Source of the DNA: Diploptera punctata | Lineage: Eukaryota > Arthropoda > Insecta > Blattodea > Blaberidae | Direction of reading: 5' to 3' | NCBI GenBank assembly: GCA_030220185.1 | Contig: JASPKZ010002337.1 | Location: 1 to 64,000 of the forward strand | DNA: 64,000 bases | In this document: in pieces, positions 40,839-50,614 of the stretch | Layout: the number at the start of each line of letters is the position of its first letter | How positions within the stretch are numbered: position 1 is the stretch's first letter | Notes under the pieces: generated by a model | What the model was told of the DNA's origin: nothing | The model's database searches: none | What the model saw: only the letters and a program-made list of their open reading frames with translations | Position numbers and translations under genes: made by a program

Positions 40839-41387
40839 CAGGGCTATTCAGAAAGAAGGAACAGACTTCAAACCATTATTTCTTCCAAACTGCAAAATAT
40901 AAAAATACAATTCCTACGTTCCTGAAAAGAAAAAAGTTCAAATTTCACTATTTTATGCATTCAATATGAGCACCATCTATTACACGACAAATGTCAAAAC
41001 GGTGGCTCATTTTTTGCCACACACGAATCAGCTGGTCTCTAGTTATCGAATTCGCAGCTTCAACAATTCGATGTCGCAGATTTTCAAGAGTGTCACGCAT
41101 AGGATGGTTAAAACACGTTTTTTTACGTAACCCCATGGAAGATCACAGATAGTTAGGTCTAGTGGCCTGGGAGGCCACCATCTTCTGTTCCTCCTCTTCC
41201 AATCTAACGTCCTGTTGTGTCGCTATTTTAAAACATACAATGAACATGACACGCTACAGCGCCAATGCGGCCGTGATCGGAACTTCAAACTTTTCACTTT
41301 CCAGGAACGTTGGAATTGTGTTTTTATATTTTATAGTTTGGAAGAAATAAATGTTTGAAGTCGGTTCCTTCTTTCTGAATAGCCCTG
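40839..41387 (-). mobile_element. Deleted mariner-like element (549 bp)
   Basis: TA flanks at 40837-40838 and 41388-41389. The TIRs of ~90 bp start CAGGGCTATTCAGAAAGAAG on both sides and continue through TTTATTTCTTCCAAACT and AACGTTCCTG with few differences. The centre contains the transposase C-terminus at 40948-41136. Confidence 0.92.
40948..41136 (-). pseudogene. Mariner transposase C-terminal remnant
   Basis: 'RDTLENLRHRIVEAANSITR', 'DQLIRVWQKMSHRFDICRVI' and 'GAHIE' match the tail of DUF4817-type mariner transposases (compare 'ELRARIINAFEQINRDMLRR' and 'LDICRITKGEH' in the intact copy here). No catalytic residue remains. Confidence 0.85.
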
Positions 41388-41389
41388 TA

Positions 41390-41795
41390 TTTCTTACATT
41401 TTTTTATAAAAATCACTATTAGATGTTGTAAGATGTCACAAACTGTGTAAGCAGTACCCGATTACTTGAATAAATCATTTTTTTCCTTAATATGCAGGGG
41501 AGGCTATTGAGGGGGCTGAGGGGCGTCTCCCCTATCATTTATACCTGAACATAAAATTAATGGGTGAATAAGAGACACTGTGACAATAATTTGCACGTGT
41601 CTCAAAAGTCAGCGGGCAGGATGTTTCATATATCAAGAGATAATCTGCCGGAAGGTGGAAGGTGGTCAAATAAACTTTTGAAAGATTCTTGGTGTCTGGA
41701 CCGAACACGACTTAGAGTGGAGAGAGGTATTTTTACTATGGATCACATACCTATTTGTTAGACGTCACAAAAAAATGGAAGTCCTCCCAGAATGA
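41390..41795. other. Spacer, nothing firmly recognised
   Basis: GGGGAGGCTATTGAGGGGGC then TGAGGGGCGTCTCCCC at ~41499 has the look of a transposon end, but I could not find a matching inverted end. Confidence 0.3.
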
Positions 41796-42077
41796 TCAGC
41801 TCGATGTCAAGGACCTCCTCCGAGATAACACAACATTACGACAGAACACATCATTCACACACACATTCATATCAAACAAGGCGAATACCATAATGATGAT
41901 CATGATGGCCAGATGATGTTCGAGGACCGTTTGGACTTTAAACTTTCCTGGTGTATGTCTTACAGGTAAGGAAAAACACGAAAAAAATAACATCACCCAG
42001 GAAACTTGTTCCGACTGGGGATCGAACGCGGGCCCGCTGCGTAGGAGGCAGCAATGTTACCCCGTGGCAGTGGTGGA
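41796..42077 (-). mobile_element. SINE-B-related copy (minus) with alternative 3' end (B3)
   Basis: The head is on the minus strand (GTCCACCACTGCCACG, B box GCGTTCGATCCCCAG, CCTTACCTGTAAGACATAC). The distal part (GATCAGCTCGATGTCAAGGA, AACACAACATTA, CATTCACACACACATTCATA) is shared only with 49350-49620, so this is a third SINE-B subtype. Confidence 0.8.
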
Positions 42078-42078
42078 C

Positions 42079-42143
<65 letters not shown>

Positions 42144-42220
42144 TAAATAAAAATAAAACGTAGTTTTATTTTTATTCAATTAATAAACATGGATTTTCAT
42201 GAAGTAAACACCAACTCAAT

Positions 42221-42297
<77 letters not shown>
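42078..42297. repeat. (TAA)n microsatellite with an inserted ~80-bp AT module
   Basis: Two (TAA)n blocks (42078-42142, 42222-42297) flank a module (AATTAAATAAAAATAAAAC ... ACACCAACTCAATTGAA). Its reverse complement occurs at 56031-56104. Confidence 0.85.
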
Positions 42298-42298
<1 letters not shown>

Positions 42299-42540
42299 CT
42301 TCATTTCAGCTGGCAGAGTTAAGACCATAAGGCCTTCTCTTCCGTTCAACCAGCGAATAGTAAACTTTTACAAACATTACATACCGGTACTTATTACAAT
42401 TTTAAGATATTAAAATATGGACTAAAAAAAGACAATAGTGATGTGATATAATACTAGATAATACGAACAAAAACATGGAATATAATAAAACTAGAATAAT
42501 ATAAAATAAAATTAAGTAAGTAAAGCTTCTTAGATGATTA
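42298..42540 (-). mobile_element. Retroelement 3'-end repeat T (minus)
   Basis: The minus strand has GGAAGAGAAGGCCTTATGG and CTTAACTCTGCCAGCTGA, then (ATT)n as a 3' tail. The same block with CACTGGCAGAGTTAAGG occurs at 52912-53000. It is probably a LINE or SINE terminus. Confidence 0.6.
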
Positions 42541-42560
42541 TTTACAAAATGCTGAATATA

Positions 42561-44075
42561 CACTGCTCAAAAAAATTAGGGGATATTGTAGAATAACTTA
42601 TTAAGACTATGTTTTTTGGAATAGTATTAGATGCAATCACTTTCTATTACTCCAAGATAATGTAAATAAGTAAATAAGAGTTTGAAGTTGTTACGTAACC
42701 TCGGTACCACACCAGAGGGCAGTGCCTGTACTGTTGATGTGAAAGGGTGGTGTGGGGGTGAATGTTTTGTTGCTGTTTTTAAATCCAGTCCAGTTTTCAG
42801 TTAGTGAATGACTTGCCTTAGGGACAGTGATGCCTCGACAACGTGATTTACCTGAACCAATGGCTTGGAGGGCCATAGGAAGGCCGGAAGCTGGACAGAC
42901 ACAACAAGAGGTGGCACAAGCCATTGGGGTGTCTCAAAGCGTGATTTCCAGACTTTGGAATCATTTTCAAAGAGCATACTGTTCACAGAAGAGCCGGACA
43001 AGGTCGACCAAAGGCAACAACAGCAAGGGATGACCGTTACCGCTTAACAGCCCGTCGGAATAGACAGCAGAATGCAACTCAATTGCGAAATACACTTCAA
43101 ACAGCAACAGGACGCAAGGTGTCAACTCAAACTGTCCCTAATCGACTGCATGGAAGTGGTCTCTATGCCCGTAGGCCCATGGTGTGTACCAGGTTAACTC
43201 CACAACACCGTAGAGATCGCAGAAACTGGGCGGAGGAACATCGTGGGTGGAGGCATGCTGAATGGAGATCAGTTCTTTTTTTCTGATGAGTCGCGATTCA
43301 ACGTGGAATGTGATAGTCGGCGTGTATTCATCTGGAGAGAAAAAGGGACGCGAAACAATCCAGCTTTTGTACGTGAAAGATCCCCATATGGTGGCGGTGG
43401 ATTGATGGTGTGGGCAGGAGTCAGTAGTGGTGGACGTACGGACCTCTATGTCATCCAAGTTGGTACTTTGACTGCGGTAAGGTATAGAGATGAGATTCTC
43501 CGACCATTTGCCATGCCTTATGCTGGTGCCATAGGCGATTCTTTTCTTTTTATGGACGATAATGCACGACGCCACAGAGCTGGCTTGGTGGACGACATGC
43601 TGGAAGTGGAGGGTATCGAGCGTATGCAATGGCCAGCTTCCTCCCCGGACTTAAATCCGATTGAGCATGTGTGGGATGCATTAGGCAGGCGCATTGCAGG
43701 CAGACCAGCACCTCCCACAACTGTTCCAGAGCTGCACATTGCTCTTATGGAAGATTGGCCACGTATCTCCCAAGAACTCATTGCTAACCTCATTGCATCA
43801 ATGCCACACAGGTGTGAGGCAGTGCTGGCCGTTCGAGGAGACCATACACCATACTAAAGAAACATTTTCACCCATGTTAATATTGCTTTGTTTGTTTGCC
43901 ATATTCCTAATCAGGATCTCTTTGACATCTGGTGTGGTACAGAGGTTACGTAATGACTTCAAAATCTTGTTTACATTCTTTTGGAGTAATAGAATGTGAT
44001 TGCATCTAATACTGTTCCTAAAAACATAGTCTTAATAGGTTATTCTACAATATCCCCTAATTTTGTTGAGGAGTG
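42561..44075 (+). mobile_element. Tc1-like DNA transposon, copy 3 (1515 bp)
   Basis: TA flanks at 42559-42560 and 44076-44077. Terminus CACTGCTCAAAAAAATTAGG; the other end, read inward, is CACTCCTCAACAAAATTAGG. Opposite orientation to copies 1 and 2. Confidence 0.95.
42827..43857 (+). pseudogene. Tc1-family transposase, two frame breaks
   Basis: The N-terminal HTH frame is 42827-43033 (68 aa). The middle frame has its first ATG at 43083 and ends at 43286. The catalytic frame runs to 43857. The first break is the same +1 offset found in copies 1 and 2. The second is private: a run of seven T where the others have six, near 43271-43280, just before 'FSDESRF'. The triad is present ('FSDESRF', 'FMDDNARRH', 'NPIEHVWDALGR', 34-residue spacing), but Pro is replaced by Arg in 'DNARPH'. 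Confidence 0.93.
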
Positions 44076-44109
44076 TAGTTGTTTTGCAGTTAATGTTTTC
44101 ATTGTGTCG

Positions 44110-44690
44110 AACTTAAGATATCAGTTAATTTGGATTTAAATTATGACAGTCCCTGACATGACTGGTAAGTGAGTTCCATGCTCTAGTCTTAGATATTGTG
44201 TAATATTCAGAGTACAGACATGCCTTATGCCGTGGTATGAAGAGTAAAGAAGACTCTTGTGAACTTGTTCCTAAATTCTGATGAGCCGATAAATTTTGAA
44301 AACCTGTTGATAAATAACTTGGTAAATATGTGTGCAGAATTTGGAATAGTAAGGTACGTGAATGGAAAGTTCTTCTGTCATTTAGGCGTAGCCATAATAA
44401 GGCCTGAAATGAAGGAGACACGTGGTAATAAATCGATTACAAATCGAATACACGCACTATGAGCATGCTGTTGACTGTCAGAGAGATCTGTTGTCAGATG
44501 AGTCAGTAATTAGTCTCAGTAATTGAAGTGTGGCATTATAAGAGTCTGTGCAAGTATTTGTTTTAATTTCATGGGAAGGAAGTTTTAAACCTATTTAGGG
44601 AGTGAAGAATTCAGAACACTTTCTGTATTCACTTGGATTTTCCAGTCTAAGTGTATATCCATATAGATACCAAGATTGTTTCGTCCTGTT
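44110..44690 (-). mobile_element. CR1-like LINE ORF2 C-terminal fragment
   Basis: Translation over frame breaks gives 'GIYMDIHLDWKIQV', 'LAQTLIMPHFNY', 'DLSDSQQHAHSACIRFV', 'DRRTFHSRTLLFQILHT' and 'ISKTRAWNSLTSHVRDCHNL'. These are the conserved blocks after the RT domain of CR1/L2-type elements ('H..WK.qi', 'lP.f.Ycd', 'lqrlqNa.vRfi', 'R...HtlslL..ll', 'aRlWNsLP..ir'). The last 98 codons (44421-44125) are open. Confidence 0.85.
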
Positions 44691-45685
44691 ACTTTATTAC
44701 TGTTATTTTGTACTACTATTATCTCGTATTATAACTAAACAGCATTTTAACAAAGAATCTTTGATATAACGAAGTACAACGTATTAACGTAGGTACATAC
44801 AGTACTTTGTCTGAAAATGAGGAAAAAGCTTGAATTGCACACAGAACGTAAACGTCATCCAATTATCGCGGCACCAGAAGTAAATTAACAAGTTTCTTGG
44901 GAAACCTTGATAATGAGATGGGCGGGACAACAAGAATTCACTGTATCACACAATCACGTGCTTCGGATACCATTTATTAATTACGTAACACTACTATTAA
45001 CATTTGGTTTAATATATTTTAATTTAATTATTTTCTAATGTTCAATTTCTTTTTAATAAATGAATGGTCTAGTGACATCCCGTGAAGTGAAAAGACCTCC
45101 TATTAATAAGAGCTTAGTGGTGAACAATTGAAAAAAGGATGTAGCGTAGGACACGTAAGTGAAGTAGCTACAAATGGAAAAGTTAGAAGAAAAAAGTAAT
45201 ACATTCAAAAGTAATAATAATTTGCTAGCCTGTATAAGGTTTCTGAATCTATAAAATGTAATTAACTCACTATTATTCATTTACTAATATTTCTGACATC
45301 CTTTTGTCTGTAACAAATATTTTTGAAATACAATATTTTTTTCCTCATTAATAATTTCTTCAATAACTCTCTATTGTCCGCTTCTTCCAAATGACCTTCT
45401 ACGTATCATTGTTTTCCCAACATATTTTGGTCTGCTCAATGGACTTCAACTTCATGGATAATTGTCCATAGCTATTTTTGTTAGTCTTGTGTTATATTAA
45501 GTGTTATGTAACCAAATTATAGTTATAGTATACTCTTCGCTATTAGCTACTATATTTGGCTCTTAATACAACATTCTTATATTTCAGTTCTTTCTTATTC
45601 TCCGCCCCTCATTTTTAAATGCAGCAAAAATTTTCATTTACATATAAACATTCAGAGAAATACATCAGCCAAAAACTACCCCATG
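44691..45685. other. AT-rich spacer, nothing recognised
   Basis: No supported feature. Confidence 0.4.
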
Positions 45686-45689
45686 CTAC

Positions 45690-45890
45690 TTCCGTCTTCC
45701 GTAAATTGATGCTCACGTCTTTCAATGTGTTCCTGGAAACATTCTTTCAAATAAATATCTTGTTAGTGCATGATGTTGAATAGAGTGAGCCAGTTAGAGT
45801 AGGTTCAGCATGACCCACATGATTAACCACGGAGAGACGGACTGAGAAGCTCTTCGCGGAGAGCTTGGATAAGAGCTTGGATACTGACCA
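45690..45890 (-). mobile_element. Harbinger-like MITE, degraded copy
   Basis: The reverse complement aligns with 53762-53990: CCGTGGTTAATCATGTGGG, CCTACTCTAACTGGCTCAC, CATGCACTAACAAGATATTT, ACGTGAGCATC. One terminus is lost and the other is degenerate. Confidence 0.75.
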
Positions 45891-45899
45891 TGGATTCAA

Positions 45900-46190
45900 A
45901 TTTCTAGAGTCATGTGTATCATCTTCTTCATAATCAACAACAAGGATTAAGCCCAATGGCCAGTTCCGATCTCATTATAGGTCGAATTGGTCCTTCCATC
46001 TCTTCAATGGTCTTCCCAACAATCTTCTCCCTTTTGGTATTTAATTATACATTCTTCTTGGTATGCGCTGTTCATTCATTCGTAATACGTGCTGAAGGTA
46101 AGCATTTTGATTTTGGAGTCATGCATATTATATATATAAGTGACTCTTGGACTTTGAATCTATGTTTTTAACTGAGCCTCCTAGACTATG
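45900..46190. other. Spacer, nothing recognised
   Basis: No supported feature. Confidence 0.35.
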
Positions 46191-46450
46191 ACGAACAGTG
46201 CATGTGGCACGAATGGGGAATGAAAGAGGAGCATGGAAACTTCTCGTAGGAAAACCAGACGGAAAGCACCCAGTAGGTAGGTCAGGAATGTGGTGGAAGA
46301 AAAATTTTAACCATGATTTGAGGGCGCTAAATTATACAGGGATGCTTGAAAAATCGTTTGCTAGGATAGAGATGTATGGAGAGATTATGTCCATATGCCC
46401 ATACAATTCCGGTTTGGATAGTGTCAGTGAGCCAGTTACACGAGATATCA
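46191..46450 (+). mobile_element. LINE-1w 3' coding fragment
   Basis: One open frame 46198-46506 begins 'MHVARMGNERGAWKLLVGKP', then 'HPVGRSGMWWKKNFNHDLRA', 'YTGMLEKSFARIEMYGEI', matching LINE-1w ('RPVGRPRMRWENNI.YDLRE'). It ends near GTGTCAGTGAGCCAG. It is 5'-truncated and diverged but without stops over ~80 codons. Confidence 0.85.
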
Positions 46451-47085
46451 TTAATGAATGCACAAATATTATAATTAACTCCAGAAAAACGCACGAGCAT
46501 GAATAAAGTAACATACGATGTAAATATCAACATTATTGTTTTTGCAGATAAAGCACGGATTAATAATAGATTTATTGTAAAAATATTATAGTAGTTGAAT
46601 TTTTAATACTTTAAAACTCTTATTAAATACAGACAATATTTAATACATAACATTTGCTTCATTTATTTTAAATAATTATTAGAACATGGATTATTTTGTT
46701 TCTTTATTTGGAAAATCCTAAATACTACGTAAAACATTGCGCCAGATGCTTAATTGATTCTGTCACCCAGTGTCATTGTCAGCGTCAAAATATGAAAGCT
46801 CTCAACAGAGTTCACGCATTTTTTTATAAAAGCGGGGATTTACGTATTATAAAACCTATCTCTCTATATCCTATCGACATTTTATAAAAGCCAACCGAGA
46901 TTTAATAATAGAATATAAAGTAAAAGACAATACTGAATTTAATCTAAAACTACACTAAGTACTATACATATGCATAAGTATTATATCTAAAGAAGACTAT
47001 TTATTGATCAATAAATGTCTAATTTATTAACCTCTCCAGGCACAGTACATCAATAATAATAGAAATAATAATAACAATAATAATA
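46451..47085. other. AT-rich spacer, nothing recognised
   Basis: No supported feature. Confidence 0.4.
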
Positions 47086-47089
47086 ATAA

Positions 47090-47209
47090 TCTTCATCATA
47101 GTACATTCAAGAATTTAGGCCATTTGTTGACCTGTTTCAGCCTCAAGAGAAACGCCATCCAAAAGTTTTTTGAGTGGACGTCCTGGTCTTCTTCTTCCTG
47201 CAGGTTGAT

Positions 47210-47211
<2 letters not shown>
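47090..47211 (-). mobile_element. LINE C-terminal scrap (minus)
   Basis: The minus strand reads 'QPAGRRRPGRPLKKLLDGVS' then 'LEAETGQQMA', with an (ATT)n tail at 47050-47090. This is the basic end of a non-LTR ORF. Confidence 0.7.

Positions 47212-47274
<63 letters not shown>
47212..47274. repeat. (TAA)n microsatellite
   Basis: About 20 units between two LINE fragments in opposite orientation. Confidence 0.95.
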
Positions 47275-47276
<2 letters not shown>

Positions 47277-47730
47277 TACATAACGAAGAAAACTATATTT
47301 CAAGTTCTGTTACAAAGCATTTTATTATATGGGTCCGAAACCTGGACAGTATATAGAAAACAAGCCAACAAGCTGTTAGCAGTATAAATGGATTATTGGA
47401 GGCGATCGACAAGAATTACGAGAAGGGATAAAGTTAGAAATAACACAATAAGGGAAGTAATGCAAGTTGAAAAAAAAAACATATTAGAAAAAATAGAAAA
47501 AAAAACGTTTGAAATGGTATGGACGCCTCTTAAGAATGGAAGAATATAGAATACCAAAGAAGATCCTTGATTGGAAAGCTAATGGGAGTAGTGGAAGAGG
47601 CAGATCTAGAGAACGTTGGATAGATGGAGTGAGGAAAAGTATGGAAGCTGGATATTTGAGAGAAGAAGATGCTTTAGACAGAAACCTCTGGTGACAAATC
47701 ACTTTGGGTTGTAGGAGAAACACCAACATG

Positions 47731-48289
47731 GTTGGGGCATAAGTCATGACAACTATTTTTTTTCGTAAGAATTTGAGCGTGGGTGAAAAGTCTAAAATAT
47801 ACATATGAAAGAACAAGGGATAAACGAAATTTATGGAATTTAACAACACGCCAACATTTTGCTCCTCATGTTTATTAAAGTAATTGTCATGTCAATACAG
47901 TTTCCATGTTCCAGAATCATTACAACACACCTTTTTATTTTTGTCTCTCTCTTTTTTTTACGGTTTGGGACACGAATGGACATCACAAATTCTGTTCAAC
48001 AACACATGACCAGATTCACATATGGTGAAAAAAATGGCGAAGCAGATGGTATTCGGCGCCTCCCACATCGTTGGCAGCGTGTTGTGAACGTTGCAGGAGA
48101 CTACTTTGAGGGCCTGTAGAATGAGAAAGAGAGTGAGTTAGTGAGTGAGGAAGAGAGTAAAAAGAGAGAGAGAGAAAAATTAAAAGGGGTGATGTAATGG
48201 TTCTGGAACATGAAAACTGTATTGATATGATTCACCCACGCTCAAATTCTCACAAAATATTGTTGCCATGACTTATGCCCCAACCCTCG
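47731..48289 (+). mobile_element. Deleted mariner-like element inside LINE-2
   Basis: The TIRs include GTTGGGGCATAAGTCATG, GAATTTGAGCGTGGGTGAA and TTTCCATGTTCCAGAATCATT on the left, and the reverse complements on the right. TA lies after the right end. The interior codes for a transposase tail at 47978-48119. Length is ~560 bp. Confidence 0.88.
47978..48119 (+). pseudogene. Mariner transposase C-terminal remnant
   Basis: 'MDITNSVQQHMTRFTYGEKN' then 'GIRRLPHRWQRVVNVAGDYF' and 'EGL' stop. The 'G...LP.RWQ.VV...G.YF' pattern is the C-terminal signature of mariner/Tc1 transposases. The catalytic domain is deleted. Confidence 0.82.
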
Positions 48290-48359
48290 TATATTGTGGA
48301 ATACCCCTAATAAAAATAACAATAATAACAATAATAGTAATAATAAAAAAAGTAATCAT

Positions 48360-48480
48360 AATGATAATAATCTTCCTCTTCATGTCAGTTTAACCTCTCA
48401 CCTAGGTACTATTTACAAGCCACACTCCACCAGGGCCTTAGAATGGCACGAACTGACGGGAGAGGGATTTTAAACTGAGA
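48360..48480 (-). repeat. Retroelement 3'-end repeat, copy 1 (minus)
   Basis: Shared with 49203-49322: AGTTTAA-CCTCTCAC, GGTACT, CAGGGCCTTAGAATGGCACG, GGGATTTTAAACTG. On the minus strand both end in (ATT)n. Confidence 0.7.
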
Positions 48481-48945
48481 ATCCAACTAATTCGCTGGCA
48501 TTACCGAACACGTAGGTTAATGGCAGCGCGGACATAATCTCTGCACACATCCCTAGCCCGAGAAAACGTTTAACTATCACCCCTGTATAATCTACTTTCC
48601 ACAAATCATCGTTGAGCGTTTTCCCTCTGGTTCCATACCTTTTTTCATTCCCCATTCGTGCTATATGTCCTGCCCATCGCAGTCTACGAGCATTATACTG
48701 TTTTTATTATAGCCTATCTGGTTTCCTATAAAGATAATGTAGCTCACTCTTAAGTAGTCTTCTCCATTCACCTGTCTGTTCATCTCTCTTTGGTACAAAA
48801 AATTTCCAAAGAACTTTATTCTCAAATACTCGTATTATTTTCTTCTCCCTTAAAGTAAGAGTCCATGTTTCGTATCCATATATTATAACTGCGGGAATAA
48901 CAGTTTTATATATTATTTCAGTTTAACTTTTTGTGAGATTTCAGC
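48481..48945 (-). mobile_element. LINE-1w 3' portion (minus), decayed
   Basis: The reverse complement contains LINE-1w blocks: a 'TLREKKIIRVFENKVLWKFF' type segment, 'MNRQVNGEDYLRVSYI', 'WAGHIARMGNEKRYG' and 'RFLGLGMCAEIM'. Frame breaks are present. Confidence 0.8.
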
Positions 48946-48974
48946 TTTTCGTATGGAATTCCTGAAGTGTTTCC

Positions 48975-49118
48975 CGCCCGAAAATGTTTCCCCAGTGGAA
49001 TCCACATCCGCGTTTCTTGAAGGTTGTACTTTTACGGTGAAAGATCGTCACTCTTTCGACCAAGGTACGTTTTTCCTCTGGCTTATCGCCTTCGATCTAC
49101 AGGATATGGGTAATACGT
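48975..49118 (+). repeat. Dispersed repeat Z, copy 1
   Basis: CCCAGTGGAATCCACATCCG, CTTGAAGGTTGTACTTTTACG and GGTGAAAGATCG match 59310-59425. The class is unknown. Confidence 0.65.
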
Positions 49119-49129
49119 AATAATAATAA

Positions 49130-49200
49130 TAATAATAACAATAATAACTACAATGATAATATAATAATAATAGTATTATTTTTATTATCATTATTATTAT
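49130..49200. repeat. (AAT)n/(ATT)n impure microsatellite
   Basis: Mixed AAT, AAC and ATT units, at the tail of the next element. Confidence 0.8.
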
Positions 49201-49202
49201 TA

Positions 49203-49322
49203 TTATCTTCATCTCAGTTTAATCTCTCACTTTACAGGTACTTTTTACATGCCACACGCCACCTGGGCCTTATAGTGGCACGACCTGTCAGGTTAGGGAT
49301 TTTAAACTGTGGATCACACACA
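49203..49322 (-). repeat. Retroelement 3'-end repeat, copy 2 (minus)
   Basis: Second copy of the 48360-48480 block, again beside an (ATT)n tail. Confidence 0.7.
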
Positions 49323-49349
49323 TACTTTTTTGAACACTCAAGGACATTG

Positions 49350-49620
49350 ATAGCCTCCTGGAATGAGTGATCAGCTCAATGCCAGGACCTTTTCCGAGAC
49401 AACACAACATTAAGATAAAACACGCCATTCACACACACATTCATACTCCAAATATGGAGAAAATAACAATGATGCTCATGTTGGGTCTTAAAGTTACTTG
49501 ACAATTGTTTTACAGGTGAGGAAAAACTACGAAAAAAAAAAGAACATCACACAGGAAACTTGTCGCGAACACAGGCTAGCTGCGTACGAGGCAGCGACGA
49601 TACCCCGATTCCATAGCGGA
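49350..49620 (-). mobile_element. SINE-B3 copy (minus), diverged
   Basis: Shares GATCAGCTCAATGCCAGGAC, AACACAACATTAAGA and CATTCACACACACATTCATA with 41796-42077, then TTTTACAGGTGAGG and an eroded tRNA-like head ending in ATAGCGGA. Confidence 0.75.
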
Positions 49621-50200
49621 TTCTCTCGTTTTCCGCATTTCATACCAACAAACACTCTCCATTCTTCTGCCTTCCCCAAAATCTCATTTTATCACCATTC
49701 ATTAATTTCATATCACATTTTATCTCATCTGTGTTAAAAAAATGGCTAGTTTAGCAAACCACAAGACGTTTAAAATATATGGCTCTGGTTATCTAATGGG
49801 AAACAGTCATGTACTTCCTCATGACTCCGAGCCTGTCTGTCAACTTACGGTAGAAGAGGGTCAAAGAGAGAGTTGCAGCCCCTCTTCTTGGCCTTGAGTC
49901 CAGCCAGAATAAATGGTGGTATGAGCCATGAGTATGAACGCTTGATGTGTGTCGAATCAGGAACACCATAACAGCCTATATATCACCGTAGAATTGATTT
50001 CATCTCATTCATTCCAGGGTAATAATAATGCAATAAAAATAAGGTTGTCATGTTATATTCTTAAACTCCTAAACCATATTTATTAATATAGTTAAATCAG
50101 TCTAATCTGGTATTAATTACTTTTTTTCATATTTATTTATTCATGAATGAGTGGTGTTCTTCTATAAACCTGCAAAAGAGGGAGAGGCTAAACTAACAAG
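49621..50200. other. Spacer, nothing recognised
   Basis: No supported feature. Confidence 0.4.
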
Positions 50201-50202
50201 TT

Positions 50203-50614
50203 AACTATCAACCACTGCGAACCCGAAACCTACCTTGAAATTTCTCTCAGAGGAGGTTTGTGATGTACCAAGGTTATATTAAAAAATGTATGCCATTTTT
50301 AACTGCAAGGCATTAAAATTCAGGGCCAAAGCTGTCGTTTAAACTATGCGAAAGTAATAAAACTCCAGACTCGACAAATTGGATACCGTCACTACCTGCA
50401 ATCCGCTCCGCGTCTCGTCTCACTCTACTCCACTCTTACTCAAGCAGGGAGTCCATCTGCTCCGATAAAGTGGGTTGCGATTGCTGAATTTTGGTTTCGA
50501 TTTCTGTGACTTGCAGTTAAAAACGGCAGATATTTTTAATACGCCCTTTGTACATCACTACGCTTCTCTGGAAGAAGTTTCAAGGTAGGTTTCGGAATGC
50601 AATGGTTGACAGTT
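50203..50614 (+). mobile_element. MITE-like element M2, copy 1
   Basis: TIRs of ~125 bp: AACTATCAACCACTGCG, CGAAACCTACCTTGAAATTT, GATGTACCAAGG and TTTTTAACTGCAAGGCA; the right end, read inward, gives AACTGTCAACCATTGC, CGAAACCTACCTTGAAAC, GATGTACAAAGG, TTTTTAACTGCAAGTCA. The GC-rich core (CGCTCCGCGTCTCG) is inverted relative to the copy at 54834. Confidence 0.85.

Larger units (their letters stand above)
47280..48340 (+). mobile_element. LINE-2 3' portion, split by a deleted mariner
   Basis: The coding end is at 47280-47700 ('VLLQSILLYGSETWTV', 'DYWRRSTRITRRDKVRN', 'MKWYGRLLRMEEYRIPKK', 'ILDWKANGSSGRGRSRERW', 'KSMEAGYLREEDAL') with frame breaks. The 3' UTR begins CACTTTGGGTTGTAGGAG and stops at ~47730. 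It resumes after the insertion at 48290 with ATTGTGGAATACCCC and an (AATA/AAC)n tail. Confidence 0.85.

Noticed and set aside
41499..41540. End of an unknown transposon (GGGGAGGCTATTGAGGG)
   Set aside because: No matching inverted end or TSD found within several kb.
47484..47849. 121-aa minus-strand protein
   Set aside because: Antisense of the LINE-2 C-terminus and the start of the mariner-like insertion.
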